Below, piece after piece: positions 34,559-40,487 of a stretch of DNA of 40,487 nt. Within the stretch, counting starts at the first letter, position 1. Each line of letters opens with the position of its first letter. Source of the stretch: Clostridia bacterium (lineage in GTDB: Bacteria; Bacillota; Clostridia; Christensenellales; CAG-138); assembly GCA_017395105.1 (NCBI GenBank), contig JAFPWD010000012.1, positions 1 through 40,487 on the forward strand. The letters run 5' to 3'. Below the pieces are notes generated by a model. The model saw only the letters and a program-made list of their open reading frames with translations, had not been told where the DNA came from and made no database searches. A program made the translations under genes and the position numbers.

Positions 34559-37500
34559 TTAGATCGAAATGTCTTGTGAAATGATGGAATTGAGACGCGA
34601 TACAATATCACGTTTGCTTTGATCCAACATAAGATACTTATTTACTATCTCTTGCTGTGCCATAATATCTATATTTCCATTAATGTCAGTCGGAACAGGA
34701 AACATGATGTCTTGAATCATAAACGGAGGAAGCGTCGTATATTCGTTCTCTCCATTATCGCCCTCGCGCCCCTTTTTTGCGTTTCGAAACAAAGGTTCCA
34801 GCACATATTTTAAGTACTGTAAATCCATTTTTTCCTTATACTGAGCTTTTAGCAACAAAACGCCACGATGATTGGTTGCAGAGAATTTTTCATGATGAAT
34901 CATTATGTATCCAGCTAGTCCATCTATTGCCCACGAGAGACAAGGTGAATTAAAGTCAAATGTATCAATAAAAGAAAACTCTCCCGTTGTGTTACCAGAA
35001 AACAGTGAGTATTGACCACGATGCTTTTGAACATAACTCTTTGTGTATTTACCACTCCCTCGAATGACATCAAAGATATTACAAACTGACATATAACTAT
35101 ATTGATAGTTCTCGTCTTCAAGGATTACTCTAATAGAGTTTATTCTGTTGCGTTTTTCAGACAACGCATGTCTAACCTGATTGATACTTAGAAGGGCTTC
35201 CGCAATATGCGATTGAGCGATTTCATCGAATTTCCCCGCATCATCGATAGGCATTGATATCTTAACACTTTTCATATTACTAAGGGATGCACGTAACCCT
35301 CGATCAAATCCATACTGATGCTTGCTCTTCTCCAGCATATACGCTAAATAGTAAGGATTGATTGATGAATCCAATATCCGTATAGCACCGCAGTGATCAG
35401 TATGTGCAAAACGCTCTCCAGCCAGCATAACATTAAATGAAAAATCGCCATCGATTCCCCAAATTACATAAGGGGTATCCCATGATACAATATTTGATAC
35501 ATCAGAGAATGCAAATGGTTGAAAAACATTTGCGCTATATACGGGAATATCCCCTTTTGGCTCAATATAGTCTTTTTTCAAAATACGCTTTCCGATGGTT
35601 AATTCAAAATACTTGTTATCTGCAAGCGAAATATCCATCGAATTAGTTATCACTGATTTTTTTTTTACTAAATCGCGCAACGGCTCATCATACTCGGTCA
35701 GCGTTGCTGCCGCATCACTAACCATGCTAATATATTCTTCGAGAGTTACCGCCTCAACATTTTCTTCAATACCAAGTTCAATTTTTTCGTCCCGTGTCCA
35801 CCACCGATCGACCGACCAATGGGAACCATCATAGAAGGAGGTGATATCCACAATTTTACAACGTTTATCGTCGGTCTTGAATCGAGTTTTTGCGCCTTTA
35901 AACATATTGAAAAGGTCAGAAGCTCTCTCAAGATCATTCTGATCAATGTCAAAACGGTATACATCCCGAGTCTCACCTATCTCAGAACAAAGATAGGTGA
36001 AAACCGGAGTGGTCTGCCTTTCAAGTGTAGAAACCCCACCAACATTAACAGTCTCCTTCTTTGTGATGGCAAGGATATATGTCTTTTTATTTGTTGTAAA
36101 GAATGTATTCAGCGGCAGGGAAATAACAGCATCAATACAGCACCTCTCAAGGATAAAGTCGCGGAGTTTCTTATCATTACTGCGATTCATAATGCCGTCA
36201 GGCACGACAATAAACGCCTTACCGCCCGGCTTTAAGGCGCGAATAATCCACTCCATGAACAGACCTTCAATGCCCATAGCACTGATTGTGTAATGCTTTT
36301 TCAGTATATCATCTTTTACAATCTCATCCTTGAGATTGCTACTGCCGCTCATCACATAAGGGGGATTGGTCAGAATAAGATCATACTTATCGACAACCGG
36401 TCTTGCAAGCGTTCCAAGAATGGAATTGGTTTGGAGCAGGAAAGTATCATTGAAAAGCTGTGCAAACTTATTTGTAATGTCGGGATGTTCTTTGATCATT
36501 CCGGACATATAGATAAGCATATTGGCCTTTGCAAGAATAATCGTCTTCTGCTCATCTTTGTCAAAGCCTTTGTCGAATCCAGACAGCTTGACTTGGGGTT
36601 CCAGCGTGTCCTGTCCTTCGTCATCTTTTCCGATTTTAAACAGTCTATCAAGTTTATGAAGAATCGGCTCAAGCAAGAACTTGCCAACACCACAAGCAGG
36701 ATCGCATATTTCCATTCCCGCAGTAATATCGACCATGTTTACAATAGCACGAACTACTTTAAGCGGCGTGAAATACTGTCCCCAATTCTTTTTGCTAATT
36801 GACTCTTTTAAGAACGTTTCAAAGAGCTTGCTCTTAAAATCATAGTCAATATTTTCGAGCGTACCAAAATCATTGAAGCGTTTTAAGATACGATGAAACA
36901 CTGTAGCATAGCCGGAAACTGCTTTGTCATCCTTGGATACAAAGATAGTTCCATTGATAATAGTCGTCTTATCCTTAGGATTGCCAGGGAACAATTCTTT
37001 GATTTTCACTCGAACAGTAGATGCATAGTACTCCAAAACTTCGTTCTCGTTATTTCCGGAGTATCTCCCGAGGAGATCATAAAAGGAATACATTCCTTTG
37101 AGCACACCAAGATCGCTGAGATATTTAAATATAAATATCTCAACGAATGTATATAAGCAGTTCTCCGGAGTTGCACCGGAGACAGCCCACAAATCCTGCC
37201 AAACTTTTTCAGCAAGTGGGAGAGGATCTACCGAGGCAGCAGCTTTGAGATTGTCATTGGTTGCGCTGATAGAAGATCTAATCTTGTTTATCAGCGTAAT
37301 ACAATCAGTGCTGTTCTTATCAAAATTCAATGTAATCTTACTGCCATCTTCCTGCAAGACTTCATTGCCTGTTGCAGGATTCACCCAGAAGGATTTTTTG
37401 CTGTCAGTGACAATATACACTCTTGCTTGCAACGCCTGTGCAGTTCCAAGCTCCTGTACAATCGCCTTCTCTACTTGCTTTTTTGTGCGCAATTGAGCTG

Positions 37501-37711
37501 GTGTTTTGTATTCAATCGCAGCAATAACGATGGGCTTCTTCACTATGAGAGCATCCGGTTTTTTTCCCTCATACTCTTCATAATCTCGATCAGGAATAAT
37601 CTTTGCACCTTTTAACGCCTTTAGCGTGGTGGAGCCGATATTATAGAAATTCCATTCCCCCATTTTTTCAGGAGCTTCCACTAAATTTCTTTGTATCAAT
37701 TCCTCACTCAT
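34559..37711 (-). CDS. Single-chain restriction-modification enzyme (nuclease-MTase-two TRDs)
   Basis: A 1050-residue fusion of the functions of a type I or IIG system. Residues about 45-115 look like the HsdR-type N-terminal nuclease fold: Asp53 in PDALIV, then Glu67 and Lys69 in AAIEYKT, a PD-(D/E)xK pattern. The helical region to about 330 and DPACGVGKF (from Asp337) and NPPY (449-452) form the N6-adenine methyltransferase. Two type I S-like target recognition domains follow: one starting near 695 (ISLADNKYFELTIGKRILKK) and another from about 880 (YSYMSVCNIFDVIRGSGKYTK). The start at 37711 has GGGGGAG 7 bases before it; earlier in-frame ATGs lie in the upstream HTH gene. It overlaps that gene by 8 bases. 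No helicase motor is present, so it resembles type IIG/IIB enzymes. Methylated site unknown. Confidence 0.85.
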   Translation of the reverse strand: MSEELIQRNLVEAPEKMGEWNFYNIGSTTLKALKGAKIIPDRDYEEYEGKKPDALIVKKPIVIAAIEYKTPAQLRTKKQVEKAIVQELGTAQALQARVYIVTDSKKSFWVNPATGNEVLQEDGSKITLNFDKNSTDCITLINKIRSSISATNDNLKAAASVDPLPLAEKVWQDLWAVSGATPENCLYTFVEIFIFKYLSDLGVLKGMYSFYDLLGRYSGNNENEVLEYYASTVRVKIKELFPGNPKDKTTIINGTIFVSKDDKAVSGYATVFHRILKRFNDFGTLENIDYDFKSKLFETFLKESISKKNWGQYFTPLKVVRAIVNMVDITAGMEICDPACGVGKFLLEPILHKLDRLFKIGKDDEGQDTLEPQVKLSGFDKGFDKDEQKTIILAKANMLIYMSGMIKEHPDITNKFAQLFNDTFLLQTNSILGTLARPVVDKYDLILTNPPYVMSGSSNLKDEIVKDDILKKHYTISAMGIEGLFMEWIIRALKPGGKAFIVVPDGIMNRSNDKKLRDFILERCCIDAVISLPLNTFFTTNKKTYILAITKKETVNVGGVSTLERQTTPVFTYLCSEIGETRDVYRFDIDQNDLERASDLFNMFKGAKTRFKTDDKRCKIVDITSFYDGSHWSVDRWWTRDEKIELGIEENVEAVTLEEYISMVSDAAATLTEYDEPLRDLVKKKSVITNSMDISLADNKYFELTIGKRILKKDYIEPKGDIPVYSANVFQPFAFSDVSNIVSWDTPYVIWGIDGDFSFNVMLAGERFAHTDHCGAIRILDSSINPYYLAYMLEKSKHQYGFDRGLRASLSNMKSVKISMPIDDAGKFDEIAQSHIAEALLSINQVRHALSEKRNRINSIRVILEDENYQYSYMSVCNIFDVIRGSGKYTKSYVQKHRGQYSLFSGNTTGEFSFIDTFDFNSPCLSWAIDGLAGYIMIHHEKFSATNHRGVLLLKAQYKEKMDLQYLKYVLEPLFRNAKKGREGDNGENEYTTLPPFMIQDIMFPVPTDINGNIDIMAQQEIVNKYLMLDQSKRDIVSRLNSIISQDISI

Positions 37712-37904
37712 TGACGACTCCCCCTTTTTTGCCATTTGTGTGTTCCCGTAAAAACACATTGATATCGTCTTTGCGTATGCGCCAAGCACGATCTCCAACC
37801 TTTGATGCTACCAATTTGTTATTGCTGATTAGGCATCTTACGGTTTTTTCGCAAACCTTTAAATACTGCGCTGCTTGTTCAACGGTATACAGTTCTTCGT
37901 TCAA
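37704..37904 (-). CDS. Excisionase-type HTH protein upstream of the R-M gene
   Basis: A 66-residue HTH_17 (MerR-like/excisionase fold) DNA-binding protein: LYTVEQAAQYLKVCEKTVRC, then LVASKVGDRAWRIRKDDINV with the wing. It starts with TTG (37904), GAGGTGAT in front. Its last 8 bases overlap the ATG of the R-M enzyme (ATGAGTGA), so the two are translationally coupled. It may work as a controller of the R-M gene or as an excisionase left from the mobile element; context supports either. Confidence 0.8.
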   Translation of the reverse strand: MNEELYTVEQAAQYLKVCEKTVRCLISNNKLVASKVGDRAWRIRKDDINVFLREHTNGKKGGVVNE

Positions 37905-37924
37905 GAGTACATCACCTCATATTT

Positions 37925-37952
37925 ATTATAGCAGACATATCAGGAATTTCAA
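37925..37952 (-). promoter_or_regulatory. Promoter of the HTH/R-M operon
   Basis: Minus strand TTGAAA (37952-37947), 16 bases, TATAAT (37930-37925). Region 37953-38184 beyond it shows no feature I can support. Confidence 0.65.
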
Positions 37953-38184
37953 GACTTTTGAGAGAATTATATAGATTTAACTAGACACAAATGGACAACT
38001 TGCATGTGAAACATCGTATTTAACGGACGAACAGGGCGCTAACGCACAAACTCCAAAGACAAGCAGACGAAAAATGCGGCAGAAACAGAAGGTAGAATTG
38101 CTTTTTAAGCGTTGATTTGTATACTCTGCATAAGGCGTAGAATCAAAATAGTCATGTGTTAATTGGGTTTTTTGTATAAAAATA

Positions 38185-38215
38185 GGACGATGATATTGTA
38201 TCAATATCATCGTCC
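38185..38215 (-). terminator. Terminator of tRNA-Trp
   Basis: Perfect 14-bp stem (38215-38202 with 38198-38185, 3-base loop) starting 5 bases beyond the tRNA 3' end, followed on the minus strand by TATTTTTAT. Confidence 0.8.
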
Positions 38216-38220
38216 CAAAG

Positions 38221-38294
38221 TGGCAGGGGTACTAAGACTCGAACTCAGAAGAACGGTTTTGGAGACCGCTATGTTACCATTACATCATACCCCT
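38221..38294 (-). tRNA. tRNA-Trp (anticodon CCA)
   Basis: A 74-base gene with encoded CCA. The cloverleaf can be drawn fully: 7-bp acceptor AGGGGTA/TACCCCT, D arm ATGT/ACAT, anticodon stem with loop CTCCAAA, 4-base variable loop, T arm CTGAG/CTTAG with TTCGAGT loop, discriminator G. Anticodon CCA reads UGG. It flanks the R-M island, and tRNA genes are common integration sites, but I see no duplicated 3' end elsewhere in the window. Confidence 0.93.
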
Positions 38295-38434
38295 ATTTCG
38301 TTTGCGGGAACTATGATACCACGAATGCGGGCGTATGTCAAGACCTAATTTTCCTTTATGCGGCTTTGTGGCAGGGAATGCGGCCTATTTGGGCACAAAA
38401 TGCTCAGGAATCTCAAAAAACTCGCCCTCTGCTA

Positions 38435-38464
38435 TTGACAAATCAGTATAAAAAAGGATATACT
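38435..38464 (+). promoter_or_regulatory. Promoter of the mgtE transcript
   Basis: Consensus TTGACA (38435-38440), 18 bases, TATACT (38459-38464). It lies 350 bases before the mgtE start. Confidence 0.7.
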
Positions 38465-38533
38465 ACAATATAGCTCTTTATGCGCCGAATTTGGCACAGA
38501 AGGGCAGAATAATTTTGTGAAAAGGAGTTTGGT

Positions 38534-38626
38534 ATGGAAGCTGAATTAAGCTCAGGCGCAGATGCTCCGAGTAGACGCGGGGAATCGGTGAAACAGCGCG
38601 GTCGGCTTTCATGCCGAACCGTATAG
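38534..38626 (+). CDS. Candidate leader peptide upstream of mgtE
   Basis: A 30-codon ORF: AAAAGGAG, 6 bases, ATG at 38534, stop TAG at 38624-38626. The product (beginning MEAELSSGADAPSRRGESVK) is basic and hydrophilic with no signal peptide. It overlaps the 3' strand of the leader's closing stem, so its translation could alter the leader fold. It may instead be a chance ORF within a structured RNA. Confidence 0.4.
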   Translation: MEAELSSGADAPSRRGESVKQRGRLSCRTV

Positions 38627-38691
38627 CGCATTTGCGAATAAAATCGGATGATGCGGTGAAATAGATGCTTTGCGAATATGAATAGAAGGAA

Positions 38692-38740
38692 GAAACGCCC
38701 CGGCGTTTCAACCCCAACTATTCATTATTCACTATTCACC
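38692..38740 (-). repeat. Dispersed intergenic repeat, copy 4
   Basis: Minus strand GGTGAATAGTGAATAATGAA, AGTTGGGGTTGAAACGCC and then GGCGTTTC. The terminal palindrome (38692-38709) has a sequence unlike the other copies but the same position, so the pairing rather than the sequence is kept. Confidence 0.6.
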
Positions 38741-38816
38741 ATTGCCCATTCCCGTCCGCAAATTCTTCACTCCCCGAAAAAGAGCATTTCGTGCCGTCCA
38801 GCCTTGGTGAAGGACA

Positions 38817-40190
38817 ATGGCGGTATTTTCAACAGATCTTTCTCAGACCATCGAAATACTGCTTGAAAAAAAGCAGTACAACAGTATTAAAAACATTCTT
38901 GTAACGCTCAACCCGCCCGATATCGCGATAATCCTTGAGGATCAGCCGGCGGACAGGCTGATGCGTCTTTTCCGTTTGCTCCCAAAGGAGCTTGCGGCGG
39001 AGGTGTTCGTTGAGATGGAGCCGGAGCTTCAGGAGCAGCTTATAAACGGCTTTACGGACAGGGAGCTCGCCGATATTCTGGACGAGATGTACGACGATGA
39101 TGCGGCGGATCTCGTCGAGGAGATGCCCGCAAACGTGGTGAACCGCATCTTGAAGCAGGCGGACCCCGAGATGCGGCGCAGTATAAACGAACTTTTGAAA
39201 TATCCTGAGGACAGCGCGGGCTCGATCATGACCACCGAGTTCTGCGATCTTTCGAAGGAGCTCACGGCGGCGGAGGCGCTTGCGCATATCCGCAAAAACG
39301 GAGTGGATAAGGAAACTATCGACACCTGCTACGTTACGGACAGGCGAAAGCTGCTCGGTACGATCACGCTTCGCCAGCTCGTGCTTGCAAGCGACGGTAT
39401 GCCCATCACGAATCTGATGGACGAGAACTTCGTTTCCGTTTCCACTCTGGACGATAGCGAGGAGGTGGCCGACCTTTTCGCGAAATACGACCTTTTGAGC
39501 ATACCGGTCGTGGACAGCGATTCTCGCCTTGTGGGTATTGTAACGGTCGATGACGCGATCGACGTTATCCGCGAGGAGGCCACGGAGGATATCGAAAAGA
39601 TGGCGGCTATCACGCCCTCGGGCAAGCCCTATCCGCGCCTTTCGGTTTTTGAAATTTACAAAAACCGTATCCCGTGGCTGATGCTGATGATGCTTTCGGC
39701 AACCTTCACGCAGTTTATCATGAAGGGCTTTGAGGACGGTCTTGAGAAGGTAGTTGCCCTCAGTTTCTATATACCGATGCTGATGGACACCGGCGGCAAC
39801 TCCGGTTCGCAGGCCTCGGTAACCATCATCCGCAGCCTCTCGCTCGGCGAGATCGAGTTCAAGGATATTTTGAGGGTCATCTTCAAGGAGCTGCGCGTGG
39901 CGCTTCTGTGCGGCGTAACGCTCGCTATCCTTTGCTTTGGAAAAGCAACCCTGCTCGATAAAAACCCGCCCGCGATCGCGCTGAACGTTGCGCTCACCGT
40001 TTCGGGAACGCTGCTGATAACCGTTATCCTTGCAAAATTCTTCGGCTGCACGCTGCCGATGCTCGTTAAGAAGATCGGCCTCGATCCCGCTGTAATGGCA
40101 AGCCCGATGATAACCACCATCGTGGATGCGCTGAGCCTTATCATCTACTTCCTTATCGCTTCCACGGTCGTTCTGCCGCTGGTGGGATAA
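38817..40190 (+). CDS. mgtE: Magnesium transporter MgtE
   Basis: A 457-residue Mg2+ channel/transporter of normal length. Domain order: N-terminal superhelical domain (about 5-130, acidic MgtE_N repeats such as ELADILDEMYDDDAADLVEE), two CBS domains (about 135-260; VSVSTLDDSEEVADLFAKYD, PVVDSDSRLVGIVTVDDAID), connecting helix, then five membrane helices with the signature PMLMDTGGNSGSQASVTIIRSLS. The cytoplasmic domains close the pore when Mg2+ is high in known homologues. GGTGAAGGA lies just before the ATG, with short spacing. It is preceded by a long leader that may regulate it. Confidence 0.95.
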   Translation: MAVFSTDLSQTIEILLEKKQYNSIKNILVTLNPPDIAIILEDQPADRLMRLFRLLPKELAAEVFVEMEPELQEQLINGFTDRELADILDEMYDDDAADLVEEMPANVVNRILKQADPEMRRSINELLKYPEDSAGSIMTTEFCDLSKELTAAEALAHIRKNGVDKETIDTCYVTDRRKLLGTITLRQLVLASDGMPITNLMDENFVSVSTLDDSEEVADLFAKYDLLSIPVVDSDSRLVGIVTVDDAIDVIREEATEDIEKMAAITPSGKPYPRLSVFEIYKNRIPWLMLMMLSATFTQFIMKGFEDGLEKVVALSFYIPMLMDTGGNSGSQASVTIIRSLSLGEIEFKDILRVIFKELRVALLCGVTLAILCFGKATLLDKNPPAIALNVALTVSGTLLITVILAKFFGCTLPMLVKKIGLDPAVMASPMITTIVDALSLIIYFLIASTVVLPLVG

Positions 40191-40215
40191 TGGGAGTTAA
40201 GCAATGAAGAAATGA

Positions 40216-40349
40216 AGCCGCCTGCGGCTAATGAAGGGATTGATGCGCCGTTTGCGCATATTGAAATTCGGCTAACGCCGAGTGAAATCTGCTAATGCAG
40301 ATGAAATCCGCTTCGCGGGTGAAATCGCCTTTGGCGATTGAGGTTGAAG
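40216..40349 (+). repeat. Tandem micro-hairpin array
   Basis: Six successive short hairpins: 40216-40229, 40243-40259, 40267-40282, 40287-40302, 40306-40320 and 40323-40339. The last four are separated by TGAAAT and repeat about every 19 bases, each with a different stem sequence that stays self-complementary. It ends in TTGAGGTTGAA (40339-40349), the core word of the dispersed repeat family. Confidence 0.7.
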
Positions 40350-40380
40350 GGGCTGTTGCATTAAGCCCCAATAAAACAAG

Positions 40381-40408
40381 ACCGGGCGATCCGCAAGGGT
40401 TGCCCGGT
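40381..40408 (+). terminator. Hairpin, possible mgtE terminator
   Basis: ACCGGGC (40381-40387) pairs with GCCCGGT (40402-40408). The T-tract after it is weak. Confidence 0.5.
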
Positions 40409-40428
40409 TTGCTGCTTTCATGTATAAT
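40400..40428 (+). promoter_or_regulatory. Promoter at right edge
   Basis: TTGCCC (40400-40405, inside the hairpin arm), 17 bases, TATAAT (40423-40428), upstream of an ATG at 40472. Confidence 0.5.
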
Positions 40429-40471
40429 TAGTTTAGCGAAAAAAACAGACAGAAAGCAGGGATATTGTACA

Positions 40472-40487
40472 ATGAAAGCACGCGGAA
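40472..40487 (+). CDS. Start of a gene cut by the window edge
   Basis: ATG at 40472 with GCAGGGA upstream, reading MKARG before the window ends. The preceding promoter supports it being a gene start; nothing about its function can be said. Confidence 0.4.

Larger units (their letters stand above)
38471..38816 (+). promoter_or_regulatory. Long structured leader of mgtE
   Basis: ATGCGC (38480-38485) can pair with GCGCAT (38626-38631), enclosing about 140 bases that contain the hairpin CGGTCGGC/GCCGAACCG (38599-38621) and a possible GGAG/CTCC helix. It does not match the M-box consensus as I remember it. It also holds a short ORF with a strong ribosome site, whose stop codon lies at the closing stem, and a copy of the dispersed repeat (38692-38740). 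Confidence 0.5.

Noticed and set aside
34002-38294. Attachment-site duplication from tRNA-Trp
   Set aside because: I looked for a second copy of the tRNA 3' end across the island and found none.
38471-38816. M-box (ykoK) or cobalamin riboswitch before mgtE
   Set aside because: Only short word matches (such as GGGGAATCGGTGAAA); the conserved cores of these classes are not present as I know them.
40216-40349. CRISPR array
   Set aside because: No constant repeat of 23 bases or more with unique spacers, and no cas genes; the units are short hairpins.

Overview
The window looks like a chromosomal segment of a Gram-positive anaerobe of the class Clostridia (Bacillota), probably gut-associated. 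The evidence is AGGAGG-type ribosome sites, TTG and GTG starts, lipoproteins with Thr/Pro/Glu-rich spacers, a NimA-like flavoprotein, DegV, VanZ-like and MgtE proteins, and a recF-gyrB-gyrA operon. I cannot place it below class. Housekeeping regions are clearly GC-richer than two AT-richer islands, at about 9.0-18.3 kb and 34.1-38.0 kb, which look acquired.

Layout. 0.25-5.8 kb: a DUF815-like P-loop ATPase, a small membrane protein, DegV, two GNAT proteins and a VanZ-like protein. 5.97-8.66 kb: a large secreted protein with calcium-binding repeats and a class 3 lipase domain. 9.0-16.5 kb: the accessory locus described below. 16.6-18.1 kb: an XRE repressor and a membrane-anchored coiled-coil protein. 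18.3-24.2 kb: gyrA, gyrB and recF (minus strand, one promoter upstream of recF). 24.4-25.8 kb: a NimA-like protein and PnuC with a structured leader. 25.9-32.6 kb: minus-strand genes for an M29 aminopeptidase, a lipoprotein, a nucleotidyltransferase-GNAT fusion and the TldE/TldD pair. 32.9 kb: a second lipoprotein. 34.0-37.9 kb: a single-chain restriction-modification enzyme with a small HTH gene and a broken serine recombinase, next to tRNA-Trp. 38.4-40.2 kb: mgtE behind a long leader, then a run of small hairpins and the start of another gene.

The most interesting part is 9.0-16.5 kb. An XRE-TPR regulator of the RNPP/Rgg type is convergent with an unannotated 43-codon gene (12031-12162, minus) for a secreted peptide. 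Three nearly identical 40-bp palindromes (9022, 10757, 12256) each sit 23 bp upstream of a -10 hexamer with a weak -35 at the palindrome edge. The third copy is symmetric and points at promoters in both directions, one for the peptide gene and one for an operon of two paralogous secreted proteins plus an FtsX/MacB-type ABC transporter. The first copy drives a calpain-like (C2) cysteine protease. I read this as a candidate peptide-quorum-sensing circuit controlling a bacteriocin-like secreted-protein/ABC system and a protease. The gene order, palindromes and peptide ORF are seen directly; the regulatory wiring and toxin/immunity roles are inferred.

The intergenic regions also carry a dispersed repeat family next to several stop codons, tandem micro-hairpins, and structured leaders before pnuC and mgtE.
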